64,000 nucleotides of DNA from Tubulanus polymorphus (taxonomy: Eukaryota > Nemertea > Palaeonemertea > Tubulaniformes > Tubulanidae). Made by a program: the position numbers and the translations under genes. The stretch lies in the NCBI RefSeq assembly GCF_964204645.1, contig NC_134025.1, positions 19,560,001 through 19,624,000 of the forward strand, written 5' to 3'. Below are positions 10,562 through 21,926 of this stretch, piece after piece. The notes beneath the pieces are model-generated. The model saw only the letters and a list, made by a program, of their open reading frames with translations, ran no database searches and had not been told where the DNA came from. The first letter of the stretch is position 1, and each line of letters begins with the position of its first letter.

Positions 10562-11190
10562 GGACGGATCCAAGCTGAGCGAAAGGGGGGTCAACTCATA
10601 TGACAAGGGCACTTTATTTATCGTGGAAGACATCCCGGTGTGCGCTGATGTTCATGCAGGGGGTCTGGGGGTCCTCCCATAGAAAATTTGGAAAAATTAT
10701 GCACATTCTTATACAATTTTAGTGCATATGACTGCTTTAAAGACCCGAACACACTGAGCGATTTCGTTCGCCCATTTCGTCACCCGGGCAATCACCTTCG
10801 GCGCTTTAGTCTGCCGGCGAAATCGCCTAAATCGCGACAGAATTGATAGCAAGGTGCCGCTAGCAGCTGGTCGTTTCAAATTAAGCGGCGCTGTTCGCCG
10901 ATTTCGTCGGGCGACAAAATCGCCCAGTGCGGGCGGGCCTTAAGAAGTACTGTGAACTTTCGTCATAGATCAATGTCAGATGGAATTTTTCACATGTGAT
11001 TTTGAAAAAGGGCACTTGGTCAGAAAAGGGGGGGTTCGGGGGTCCGAACCCCTCTTTACTTTTCTTTACAGTCCAGGGATAACCCGTTGCCTGTGCACTA
11101 GCGGGTCTCCAAAACTTTGGTCTGGTCCCCTAACCTCCATCTCTAAACCTAACCCTAAACTCAATATAATGATTTCATTGTTACTTTTAT
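10562..11190. repeat. Mixed low-copy repeat region
   Basis: Contains the motif GGACGGATCCAAGC (terminus-like, compare 37037), two G-rich tracts, and near 11097-11186 a segment whose reverse complement matches 18115-18190 (shared phrase around GGTCTCCAAA and CTAACCTC, with telomere-like CTAAACCTAACCCTAAA). The MITE at 10741-10939 is nested in it. Confidence 0.45.
10741..10939. mobile_element. 199-bp MITE with TTAA target duplication
   Basis: Flanked by TTAA at 10737-10740 and 10940-10943. The ends are imperfect inverted repeats: AGACCCGAACACACTGAGCG at the left, and GGCCCGCCCGCACTGGGCG when the right end is read in reverse. The TTAA duplication points to mobilisation by a piggyBac-type transposase. 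The same family occurs at 60573-60963. Confidence 0.7.
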
Positions 11191-11786
11191 TAGTTTATAT
11201 TATAATACATAGGGTACAGTAAAATAGCGGAAGATACTTTGCCATACATACAATATGGCTAAATATCCTACATAAGGCTCATTAGCTATTTTACCCCTAT
11301 AATGAACCTCAGGTGAAATATCCATTCCGAAAAATATTCAGTATTTAGGGGGGCCGTCTCAAAATATCGCCACATATTTCTACACGAAATTAGGGGGAAG
11401 GGGTGAATGCCATACGTGTGGCGTGCACACATTGTGTCTGAAGTGTTGATAATTGTATCAGGGGATATTTGTTTTGTATTGGTGTATATAAATGTTTTTT
11501 TCTCTTTTCCAAATTTTCTCTTTTGTTAATAACTGCAATTGTAATTTGTTCACTTTATTGTTGTATGTCTGGTAACGTTTCAACAAAGATCAATGATCAA
11601 TGAAGACGGCGTACTGTGAACTTGATTATAATTTATAGTACTGCGTCGACCACATATTCACGTATTGGTGCAAAGCCAGGATAATAATATGACAATATTA
11701 TAAGATTTCGGATTTAGCCTAATGCTGGAAAAAATCAAGAAATCAACACTTCGGTGGTCAGGTTTTGTGCATGCTGTAGAGGGGGG

Positions 11787-12020
11787 TGTTGACGGTACTA
11801 TGTTAGACGAATGAGCCTGGGTCACTGATTGACTTTGATTAGCCATTTCGGACTATCAGCAGAGGATAAACAATAACGACGTATCTTCTATGAACACTAC
11901 TGAATAACTAACTTTTTTAATCAACTGTGCATGCATACATAAACTTTTAGTACAGTACATATACTCTAGGTGTCGTACTAATCTAGTGTGCCTACACAAT
12001 TATAAGATCACATTCTAACA
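11787..12020 (-). repeat. Ty1/copia 3' LTR
   Basis: 234 bp, TGTTAGAATG...CCGTCAACA when read on the minus strand. It includes a stub of the gag start (ATG at 11846). It differs from the 5' LTR at two positions that I can see (about 11910 and 11950). Confidence 0.93.
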
Positions 12021-12029
12021 CCCCCACTT
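12021..12029 (-). other. Polypurine tract of the copia element
   Basis: Minus-strand AAGTGGGGG immediately before the 3' LTR, where plus-strand DNA priming is expected. Confidence 0.7.
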
Positions 12030-12550
12030 GATCTTATCTATCTTCCATCTAAAACCTAATAGTAATTATACATATACATAATATATGTTAACACGTAAAG
12101 CACCTAAAAACTTCTCATATGAGTAATGGCAATTTACAGAATTCACACAGTAAAACTACTGGTACCTGATTTTGTGGTTTTTTTTGTCCACACAAAAAGT
12201 TTTAAGTTTCAACAAAACAGGATATACATAATTTAAGAACATGCGTTTGCACTAATTTACACATTATCATGAGTTATTCTCAGAAAATGTACTAACCACA
12301 AAATAACCTTTAATAAGTTTCATTTATACTTCACTACAACCAAATATATATCAGCTGGTATGATCTGTAGTAAAAGACAAAGTTTACATTTCCTGTTACT
12401 CATAAATTCCTAATAACCTTTTATTTCAGGGTGGCTGTAAAATGTCACCGCCTACAATATAACATACAAATTCTACTCGCAAATGGAGATATTATACACA
12501 CAATTTTACGCAGTATATAAAATAACACAAAGACATGCAAAATCTACAAT

Positions 12551-14259
12551 CTACTCGCCAAAAATAAATGGCTTAAATTTCTCCAATTTGTCACGTGTTG
12601 CTGGTTTCGTAAATATATCAGCAACCATGTCAGTAGTTTGGCAGTACACGATTTCTATGAAACCTTTGTTTACTAAATCTCTCACATAATGGTAACGTAC
12701 ATCAATATGTTTCCATCTTTTATGAAACACAGGGTTTTTTGACAGAGCGATAGTACCTTGATTGTCTTCCCTAATTATAGCAGAAGAATACACCTGTTGG
12801 GTGTCAACTGAATTCGATAGTTGGATGAGATATATACTCTCTTGAGTTGCTGCTGCTCGTGCCATATACTCGCTTTCACAAGTGGAAAGCGCTACTGATT
12901 GCTGTTTTTTGCTATTCCATGATATCAATGGGCCTGTCTCTGAGAGACTGAAACAGTAACCTGTAATACTGATTCTATCATCAATTTCACTGATTCTATC
13001 ATCATGGCCCAATCGGAATCACTATAACCTATCAACTTGAGATTTTCTCGACTTTTCTTATAAGTCAGCACATAGTCTAAACTATACTTTACATATCTAA
13101 GTACATGTTTAAGTGATGTCCAGTGCTCAACTGTAGGAGCTTTCAAGTACTGTGATAATTTAGTAATCACAAAACATAGATCAGGTCTTGTGCAAGTCAT
13201 TGCATAAATAAGACTACCTATGACCTCCCGATACTTAGTATTATTACAAGGTTCACTAGAGTCATCAAAAACTAATTTCTGCTCACAGGGAGTTTTTCTA
13301 GGTTTGCAGTTTGACATCTCAAATTTCTCCAGGACGTTTGACAAATATTTTCTTTGGCTCATCGTAAAGCTATCATCTGATTGACAAAATTCAATCCCTA
13401 AGAACCAAGACAATTTCCCTAAGTCTTTCATCTCAAACTTGTTTTTGAGAACATTATTTGTTTCTCTCATCAAAGACTCGTCATTACAAGCAAGTATTAC
13501 GTCATCACCCCATAATAACAGGACTACGATTTTACCATCAACATTCTTAGTGTAAATATAGTTATCAACATCGTTTTGTAAGAAACCATTTTCTAACAGA
13601 TAACTATGAACCAAAGAGTTCCAATTGCGTCCAGACTGACGCAAACCATAGAGACTCTTTCTTAATTTCCACACTAATTTTTCTCCAGTCTCGAATAACT
13701 GTTCATAACCTTCAGGTTGATGAACGAAAATCTCGCAATCTATGGGTGCATTAAGGTATGCCGTTTTGACATCCATTTGATGTAGCGTAAGATTATATTG
13801 AGCTGCCATCTGCATCAATCCACGAATAGAAGTCAACCTCACAGTCGGTGCGAAAGTTTCGTGATAATCTATACCTCTAATTTGACTGTATCCTTTAGCT
13901 ACATATCGTGCTTTATACAATATATTATCATCGTTTGTATCTTTAATGGTGAATACCCAACGACCCCCCACTGGTTCCCGACCCTCGGGGAGAGTTGTTA
14001 ACTCAAATGTGTCATTCTTTGATAATGACTTCATTTCATCGTCCATCACTGCTTTCCATGAGTTCGAATCTGGGGAATTCATGGCCTCATTATTGTTTGT
14101 GGGTATACTGATATCCCACTGATATCCCACAAAAATAATCATAATTATACAATAACTCATCAGTATCAGTATTGGTATTAAAATCTGACACAAAGTCATC
14201 GAACCTTTTCGGCGGATTAACATTCCTTCTCTTAGGATACCTAGATTGACTACATGCAT
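12551..14259 (-). pseudogene. copia reverse transcriptase and RNase H
   Basis: RT begins with WKAVMDDEMKSL; the palm first aspartate is in LHQMDVKTAYLNAP. The YVDD box reads WGDD (in VLLLWGDDVIL), keeping both aspartates. RNase H motifs: GYSDSDWA, CESEYMA, and the end TKPATRDKLEKF. A frameshift lies at about 12970-13010, where a direct repeat (GATTCTATCATCA twice, about 21 bp apart) sits in the coding sequence. Otherwise 444 codons stay open. Confidence 0.88.
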
Positions 14260-15557
14260 TTCTATTTTCAGTGTTACTAGAACTTGAACTGTCTACATTT
14301 TCACTAGTCTCTGAAACAGGGATTTCATCTTTTTCGGATGAATTAGTAGCGTGTCGTGACGCACGTCGGCTAAACGATAAATCATCATCATCATCATGAA
14401 TGTTCCTGTCAAGATTTGTTTGGGTCTGTTGCTCTGCAACATTCTTATGTGGAAATTTTACAAGTCTGTATTTCAGAACTTTTCTTGTCTCGGGAAAATA
14501 CACAAGATAAGACGGACTAGATTTATCGTAGCCAACAAAAATACCCTTTTCACATCTAGTGTCTAACTTCTTCTTCTCTTGTTTATATGCAAAACAATTT
14601 GATCCGAATATATTCATATTGGCAACGTTTGGCTTTCTACCCATTAATGCCTCGTATGGTGTTTTGCCCAATCTTGAATTAAATGATCTATTCCGTATAT
14701 ACGTGGCAGCCAGAGTGGCGTAAGGCCACATATCACGAGGGAGTTTCGATTGTATTAACATACACGTTGCCATCTCAAATATCGTGCGAAAGTATCTTTC
14801 AATAGTACCGTTCTGATGTGGTGAGTAGGGTGAGCTTGTTTCAATCTTTAGAAATGAACTCCCCACCACCGTCAGACCGCATACTCTTCACATTTCCAAA
14901 TGGCGATACATCCGCAAGAAATTTCTCAGTGGCTGTGACTGTGTCACTTTTCTGTTTCAGAAAATACACATACGATACCCCAGTATAATCATCGGTGAAC
15001 GCTAAGCAATACTTATACCCACCTTTTGACTCGGGGTCGATTCCCCCGGACAGATCCACATGTACTTTTTCGAAGGGCGAAGTGGCCCTTGTATCTGGCT
15101 CGCGATTTCGAGTTTGTGTCATTTTCCCTTGTATACATACTTCGCATGAATTCTCGCTTTCGCCGTTTCTGTCGGCTTTTACTTTCATCCCTTCGACTAC
15201 GTTTTCTAAACGCAAAATATCGGCTTTGTTACAGTGTCCCATAATTTCGTGCCATTGTTGTACATTTCTAGTTACGCACACAGAATCCTTTTCTACGTTC
15301 GGACCGTAAATTTCAAAATAGTACAGTCTGCCTATCTTCTCGATATTGAAAATCATACTATTCTTGAACATGAACGCTGAGTCCGGTTAAAAGTTAATGT
15401 TAGCACCACGCTGCGTTGCTGCTTGCACAGAGAATATATTCTGCGGATATGACGGAATATAAAGTGCATCTTTCAACGTAATTTCTACATAATTTCCACG
15501 CGAATCCTTCACGCCGATTAACGCATCGCCGCGGCCCTGGACAATGCCAGTACACTT
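14090..15557 (-). pseudogene. copia integrase
   Basis: The same frame continues past the stop at 15558 and a second TAA near 15390 into the integrase. The zinc region is WHEIMGH...CEVC (about 15255-15135). The catalytic core has HVDLSGG, then SMRSDGGGEF, and after a frameshift near 14865 SPHQNGTIERYF supplies the catalytic glutamate. The D,D,E residues are all present; frame breaks are what disable it. A long acidic/serine-rich stretch follows. Confidence 0.85.
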
Positions 15558-16599
15558 TTATCCGTTCGCTAACTCGATACAATGATTTTCGGGAGATTTA
15601 AATGAATCATCAAATCCCCTATGAAACCACTGTTTCTGCGTAACTATGTGGGCTGTAGCCCCACAATCCACCAACAATAATCTATCCGTTGAAGGTACAC
15701 TATTTTCCGATGTGCAGAATACGAATTCTGTACCATCTTCAACGGATTTAACTTTATCTTTATTTCTCTTCCGACAATCTGAGAAGTTGTGTGTCAGGCT
15801 TCTACACAATTTACACCATTTTCGCGCACTACTATTCGAGTCATTCTTCTGGCCACAATATTTTGCAATATGGCCAGTGTTCTGACACCTGACGGAACTC
15901 TGGTCACGGTTTCTATTAAACACCGGATTGTGCATTTTCATAACGCTGTCCGTTTCACGCGAATTCTGGGTGGCTTTCTCGGTTTCTTCATAGCTTCTCA
16001 AAGCTTGTTTGAAATCGGAGAATTCTTGTGCCTTCTCGTTTTGAGTTATTACTACTACAAAGGGCTTAGGCCTATACGAAACCGGCAACCCTTTTAATAC
16101 CATCGCTATAAGCAAACTGTCCGAAATATTCTCATCAGCTTCCCTCAGGGCTGTAGCTGCTTTTTCAGCCCTAACGACATAGTCAGTTATTGACTCTGAA
16201 TTCGTTTTTAACAAAGACGTAAGTTCCGTGTAAAGGGAAATAATTCTCGGTTTTCCCTTACCTTTATAATGCTGACGTAAAATATCCATAGTCTTTTTGT
16301 CATTGTCCTTTCCATCCCGGATTACTAGCGATAAACTCTTGTCGTCTAGGTATTGTATAATCTCGGCAAATGCCTCTTTCATTTTTATCATCGTTCACAA
16401 CTTTTCCTTCAACGACGTCTTTCAAGTTTTGTAACTTGAGATAACCCATTATCTTAATCTCCCAGTGTTCAAAATCTTTTTCTTCTCCACTGAAACAAAG
16501 TCTTGCATATCGACCAGGCTCGTGCCTGGGCCCATAACCTGTTGACGGTACTATGTTAGACGAATGAGCCTGGGTCACTGATTGACTTTGATTAGCCAT
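15558..16599 (-). pseudogene. copia gag and protease
   Basis: The ATG frame from 16599 shifts near 16395. The second frame (16391-15558) holds a UBN2-type gag, then a knuckle that has lost its first cysteine (RCQNTGHIAKYC), then a complete one (CKLCRSLTHNFSDC), then the protease motif VDCGATAHIV, where most copia elements have D-S-G. The frame stops at 15558, so the polyprotein cannot be read through. Confidence 0.8.
16522..16539 (-). promoter_or_regulatory. Primer-binding site, half-tRNA type
   Basis: On the minus strand, directly after the 5' LTR: GGTTATGGGCCCAG and then GCAC. The first 14 bases are complementary to the anticodon stem-loop of eukaryotic initiator tRNA-Met (CTGGGCCCATAACC), not to its 3' end. 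Priming from a cleaved initiator tRNA is established for Drosophila copia and Ty5. Confidence 0.8.
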
Positions 16600-16773
16600 T
16601 TCGGACTATCAGCAGAGGATAAACAATAACGACGTATCTTCTATGAACACTACTGAATAACTAACTTTATTAATCAACTGTGCATGCATACATAAACTTT
16701 TAGTACAGTCCATATACTCTAGGTGTCGTACTAATCTAGTGTGCCTACACAATTATAAGATCACATTCTAACA
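16540..16773 (-). repeat. Ty1/copia 5' LTR, containing the gag start
   Basis: Same 234 bp as the copy at 11787-12020. The gag ATG lies inside the LTR at 16599-16597 and the first 20 codons run to the LTR end, then straight through the primer-binding site. Yeast Ty1 also starts gag inside its LTR; it is unusual among animal elements. Confidence 0.9.
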
Positions 16774-16850
16774 GGGGGAAGGAGGAGGTTAAAATCGACC
16801 CACGCGCGTGTAGAAAATGAATTGTGTTGTGCTTGATATTTTGAGACGGC

Positions 16851-18100
16851 ATCAGACCACAATTAGGTTAGCAGCTCGAAGATGCGTAGGGCCGGACCCC
16901 AAAAAAATAGTACCTAAAGTGAAGAAGAGGTCCCCCATAAATGTTGCCATAATTTCTGCATATGGGATAGGTAACGAATTTCGGTTATAGGTGTGGTTAA
17001 TTTTAAATCTTCACTAAAAAGATTTTGAGCCTGGATTCTGTCATTCAGTAGATTGCGTCAATCACGAGAGCCAGATGCAGATCTGCACTTTTCACATTTT
17101 AATTAATTTGGATAAATAATTTGGAATGGCCTAAGTAAGTTTTAGGAGTGGAGCAATCAAAGCCAAGTAAGCGTCATACTTGGGTCGGAAAAAAATCGGG
17201 GAATCTTGCAACCCGTTTCGAAAAACACCCTTGGCCATCGTTGCCAGTTTGAATAATTCGCCAAGTTTAGAAAGAAAGTGAAGCGGTCACAGGAAAGTGA
17301 GTGTCACCGTAGCTCGAGATCGGGCGTAGGCCTATCAAGATCTGTGGTGTGAGTTGACTCTATCCATACCGATAGCAATAAACGATTAAAATTTCAACTT
17401 GTTATCGACTTTACTTACAGAATAAATGACGCTAGAATGGGCTTAGGACGAGCGAATAATTAAGAAGTATGAAATGACAATATTTTTCTGTAACAACTCT
17501 CCAATATGGCGGAATTCCATCGATAGACTGGTTGCCTGTCGAATTCCGCGCACCTGCAGTCAGAATCGGCAACCAGTCTATCCATGGATAGCACTATCAA
17601 TCATAGAACTATATGGTCAATCTACGAGCAATTATCTAACTTAGATAATTGCTCGTAGGGTCAATCCACCTTTTCAGCCGAGCCCATCAACGGCGGTCGA
17701 CCTGTTAACTCTCCGAGAAAATCATACTGCTTTAGATTTTTGTTCCGAATATCCATGGGATGTAGCGTATTCGAAATTTTAATTTGAAGTGAGAACGTGT
17801 CGCAGAAAACGGGCAAAGAAAAAACCTAACTTACCGTAACTACGCACGCGCGAGTTCTGATAATTATCGCTGGCACTAACTGCATTTCGGAAGCCGTAAT
17901 CTCATTTAAGTGCGACATCGACATTTCTGATATTTCCAGAAAGATATTTTATATCATAGCTCAAAGTTTATAGCAATTCCTGAATTTTTCGGAAAAATAT
18001 CACAGTTGATGAGGGCTGGGGGTGTAGAATTCCGGAAAAAAATTCCATATTATTAAATATATTTCAATTGTTTGGCCCATAAGTGAAAATCTCATTACCA
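16851..18100. other. No gene; short palindromes
   Basis: No coding frame of note. Contains a hairpin with arms ATAGACTGGTTGCC/GGCAACCAGTCTAT (about 17523-17581) and the perfect palindrome at 17622-17658. Confidence 0.5.
17622..17658. repeat. 37-bp perfect palindrome
   Basis: Two 18-base arms (CTACGAGCAATTATCTAA and its complement) around a single base. GGTCAAT precedes and GGTCAAT follows, a possible target duplication. Confidence 0.8.
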
Positions 18101-18129
18101 ACATGTACAGCTATAAAATGAAGTAACAT

Positions 18130-18540
18130 TAGGATTAGAGTTAAGGGTTGGGGTACCAAACCGAAGGCTTGGAGACCCCACTAGTGTTAGAGTTTTACTA
18201 GAGGGTTTAGAGGGTTAGGGTTTAGAGTTTAGGGGGTTAGGGTTTAGAGGGTTAGAGTTTAGGGGGTTAGAGTTTAGAGGGTTAGTGCAATTTTATAGAG
18301 TCAATTATAGGATTAGTGTTTAGAGTTTAGAGGGTGGGTGCTTATAGTGTTTAGGGGGTTAGGGTTTAGAGAACGACTGTGTTTATAAAGTATAGGTTTA
18401 GAGGGTTAGTGTTATTAGATTCGGGTTTAGAGGGTTAGTGTTTATAGTGTATAGGGTTTAGAGGGTTAATTGCGTGGTTTTGGTTAGTGTTCATATGGGG
18501 GGTTTTAGAGGGAGTGCTAAGAGGGTTAGGGTTTAGGTTT
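18130..18540 (+). repeat. Degenerate telomere-like tandem array
   Basis: Irregular runs of GGGTTTAGAG, GGGTTAGGG and TTTAGGGGG over about 400 bp. It resembles a decayed interstitial TTAGGG-type array. The segment just before it (18115-18190) is a reverse-complement match of 11097-11186. Confidence 0.7.
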
Positions 18541-18558
18541 ATTTCGGTGTAGTATCCC

Positions 18559-18800
18559 TGGTGTGACTTTGACGAATTGCTTCTCCGAATGATTTCCGGA
18601 ATTCCGGTACTCCTCCTCCCTCCGTCTTGGCTTTGACTGATTGCTTTTCTGGAATTTTGCGGAATGATTTTTCCGGAATTCCAGGTATAGCCCCCCTCCG
18701 TCTTCGCTTTGACTGTTTGCTTTTCTGGAATTTTTCCGGAATTCCGGTATCCCCCCCTACCGCCGTGATCTTGACCGTTTGCTTTCCGGAAAGTAGAAAG
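18559..18800 (+). repeat. About 70-bp tandem repeat, four copies
   Basis: Units start near 18559, 18631, 18699 and 18770 with CTTTGACTGATTGCTT-like sequence followed by TTCCGGAATTCC-type sequence and a C-rich spacer. An open frame across them reflects the repeat, not a gene. Confidence 0.65.
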
Positions 18801-18839
18801 ATATATCGGAAAAATGTATGACCTGCTTAACCAGTTGCT

Positions 18840-20680
18840 TCAAACTTTTCACCCAGGTCATTTAATGGCTTTCCTGATCGACACTTTCTTGTTAAAGATA
18901 ATATTGTATCTTCCCTACACTTAAGTTACTGATATCAAGCAGGAAAAAAATTACTGATGATGTTTTCACAAAGGGAATTTTTGTTTTAATTTGGCAGTTA
19001 AGCGTAACAATAGATTATGTTGTCAAGGAGACATCAAACTGGTCACCATGGCAACAGAAAAGCTTACTGATGCGCGTTATCATCTGACCAAGTATCAAAA
19101 TGATTGATCCATGTTTGTAGATTCTGTAGCAATTCTTTTTTGTATAGTTATTTCTGGGACACCCTGTAGATGCACCATAGATTTAGATCTCTGGTAGTAA
19201 AATATAATACAAGTGTGTATGGATAAATTCCAGCTATTTATTTCAGAGCTTTATCCGACCGTGATTTCTAGACATAGACCAGGATTTCAGATTCTTAGAC
19301 CATGATTCAGATATTACAAGCTAACTGGTCGACTAAAGTGTATCACGTTTTTCGTTTGCGTCCCTCCCCGGGGGATGCGACGGAATGAGAACAAGGAAAT
19401 GAATATGACAACAAAACGCAATGCCGGTGAAAACGTCAGAATAATTTCAAAGCTTCATGGCGGTTGGTCCCTTTTTCAATTTCTATAACCTGATCTCAAT
19501 CATTTTGCGTTGCGATGGACTTATGTTGCCATCGCGTGTGTGAATATCACTGTTAACAGCTGAACGACTACTATACGAATTGTAGCAACCAGTAACACCT
19601 TGAATATCGTTAACCTGTATAACTAATCTAAGACAAAGCAACACTGTCTATCGGTTTAAACCTGATAATAAATAAACAATTGTGATCAATCGTCTGTCGA
19701 TCAATAGAACCGATGGAAATATCTAATAGGACTCCAAAACCAAGGTCGTTAACCAAAAGTTCAAGTTCTTCTTTTTGACAAAGCTCTAGAAATGTTTAAA
19801 ACCAGAAGATGCGTTTTAGTGACATTCTGGTATGAGATATTTGAAATGAATTTCCTTACATCGGGAAAAAATTCACGGCAAGATGATACTAGTTTTAATG
19901 CAAACATACTTTAATGCAATTTTTAATTCATCATACTTTAGCTTTATAGTATGATTATCGACATCGATGTATAATACGTCAAAAAGTGAAACATGATCGG
20001 CTAAGTTTTCGCCGGCCACGAAGAGTTCGTGTTTCCGATGAAATTTAACTGTATGAGGATTTGGCAGGGGATTTTTTTGACGCCTTATAAAACGTTACCA
20101 TTATGAAACTTAAACAATGTTAACCATTAAGCGTCATTTTACAAACGATAACCGTAAATCGATGTGCAAAACGTCACAGGTTTATGTGTACACATACAAG
20201 CTATTTGGCAAAATATTATTGATAAAGATGTAGAATGGCTCCCTGTGATTATATAATGACCTCTATTTGAACGTCGAAATGTTATATTGCATTGAATATC
20301 ATGATAAGAGGTATTGTAATAGTAAAGGATGTATGATTATATCAGGAGCGGCAGGCATAAATAGAAATGATAAGTAAATCGGATTATTCGGTTAAATGGC
20401 GGATGTATACACGATTTGGAAGTCTGATATAAAAGTCAGACCCTGACATGGGGATGCTAGTGGAATGACGAAGCTATCTACGATCTGAGTAGGGCCGGCG
20501 TGAATTTCATCGGCGGCTACAAGCGGTCTATATAAAAACGTGTAAACAAATAATTTCAATATTCAAATGTTTTAGAAAATATGTTCGATATTAGGGGTAT
20601 GCAGGTTTCACGAGATTAGCAATCTATAATAGCATAGCCGTCATATACGGCTCCGCGTCCACTGATGGCATGTGTATAAG
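18840..20680. other. Intergenic, no gene seen
   Basis: AT-rich, no long frame, splice-framed exon or repeat structure recognised. Confidence 0.5.
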
Positions 20681-20683
20681 GTG

Positions 20684-20990
20684 ACAATTCAATTCAATAC
20701 TTTATTGATCCTTATTACATTGAAATTCCGGGATGAAATTCCCAAATTCAATAAAGTTACAAATTTTAGAATAAGAAAATACAAAATACATGACACATGG
20801 GTAATTCATACAGAATAACATGAATAAGTTATTTAAATGACGATGTCAACCCAGACTCAAGTCTAGGATATCGAGTGACAGCCAAACCGGGCCCCGGGAC
20901 CGGGCCGGCTGGCTACACGATATGCTCGAAGTCATGATGAAGCAGACATCAGAAGAGCTCTTTCTTCAACCATGGAGGCAATGAAGTTGC
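20684..20990 (-). mobile_element. Possible 3' end of a non-LTR retroelement
   Basis: On the minus strand the segment ends with GATCAATAAAGTATTGAAT and then GAATTG repeats. A short ending repeat of this kind is common at the 3' ends of invertebrate LINEs and SINEs. No reverse transcriptase frame is present, so this would be a short 5'-truncated copy. Confidence 0.3.
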
Positions 20991-21232
20991 AGACCAGCTT
21001 AGAGCAAAAGTGAATCGAAGTCGGTCACAAGTTGACAATTTTTTTTTAATTAGACCAGTCGAAGACTGTATCATCGCCAAATCTCATAATTCCCCAAATT
21101 TCTTAAAACTTCGATTTCAAATTTGCAATTCCACATTAGCTTATCCCAGAAATTCTACATTTTTTCGCAGGCGTCAAATAATTTATTAAAGTTAATTTTC
21201 TTGTTTCGTAAGTAACAAGCGATGGTTCGTTA

Positions 21233-21587
21233 GTTCCGAGGTTCCACTGTACATAGAATATCGACCTACGATGGCTTGTGTTGTAGTGGAACCAACCTCG
21301 TTGCAACGAGCTTCACGGGACCAGAAAATTTGTATCCAGTACGAAATCAATCTGAATCAAGCCGTCTTTACTTGGGACAAAATTCTATATAGTTTATCTA
21401 ATTTAATTCCGATCGGTTTTATTAGAATTTTCACTTATTTCGGACAAATATCCCACTCCCCTCTCAGTTATTTCTAGTCAAATGAGAGATAATTCGGACA
21501 AAATTTTCCGGTCCCAGCTGATCCGAATTAAGCGAGTTCTTCAGCATTTGTTGTATCCGAGTTCGTTATGAGGTTCCACTGTAAAAT
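21233..21587. mobile_element. CAGTGGAACCTCG-type MITE cluster
   Basis: GAGGTTCCACTGTA occurs at about 21238-21252 and 21569-21583, and GTGGAACC again near 21277. Inner sequence (CACGGGACCAGAAAAT, TCCGAGTTCGTTATGAGG) matches the copies at 43086 and 49889. Boundaries suggest two overlapping or partial copies. Confidence 0.5.
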
Positions 21588-21764
21588 ACGTCTTTCGCCA
21601 TATGCAGTCAGTTCGTCATTCCTTTAAGTAGTCACACAGCCACAAAATAATGAACTTCAACAAATAACTTTATGACATTTTTTTGTATTGTTTTTTTTAT
21701 ACGATTCTTAAATTATATTATGAAGCATTTCAATTCACTTCTAGCACACGATAACGATGTCTTA

Positions 21765-21926
21765 TTACACATAATGTGTTGCGTCATTAAATTTTCTGCC
21801 TCCCTTTTCTGTAGATTTTTCATCCATGTTGAAATGTTCAGTAATGATGCGTCTATCCTCTGCACTAGAAAGATCCATTTTTCTCCAGGTGTAACTTTCC
21901 GCATCAGTGTTTAGGTCAGGATCAAC
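21765..21926 (-). CDS. EEF1G: eEF1G exon 11 (stop)
   Basis: Residues 362-414, [13 protein letters not shown] and a C-terminus ending THYV rather than the usual GKIFK-like end. TAA at 21767-21765, with a second TAA directly after. Acceptor CATTTTCAG. Confidence 0.92.
   Translation of the reverse strand, partial: VDPDLNTDAESYTWRKMDLSSAEDRRIITEHFNMDEKSTEKGGRKFNDATHYV

Larger units (their letters stand above)
11787..16773 (-). mobile_element. Ty1/copia LTR retrotransposon, full length
   Basis: Complete provirus on the minus strand: 5' LTR 16540-16773, primer site 16522-16539, gag-pol, polypurine tract 12021-12029, 3' LTR 11787-12020. GGGGG flanks both sides (11782-11786 and 16774-16778), a 5-bp target duplication. 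The pol order protease, integrase, RT, RNase H is that of Ty1/copia. The LTRs differ at about 2 of 234 bases, so the insertion is young, yet the coding region has at least two stops and several frameshifts. The family may be near GalEa or CoMol-type copia elements of marine invertebrates; that placement is inference. Confidence 0.93.
11353..16850. mobile_element. Outer inverted-repeat element containing the copia insertion (tentative)
   Basis: A 16-bp exact inverted pair, GCCGTCTCAAAATATC at 11353-11368 and its complement at 16835-16850, flanks the Ty1/copia provirus. A weaker match (CTACACG, GGGGGAAGG) lies inside each end. Removing the provirus would leave an element of about 500 bp. No target duplication was identified. 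Confidence 0.35.

Noticed and set aside
14995-16097. Plus-strand frames over the copia element
   Set aside because: Antisense to integrase and gag; no domain or start context.
18627-18821. 64-codon frame with FSGI repeats
   Set aside because: Produced by the 70-bp tandem repeat.
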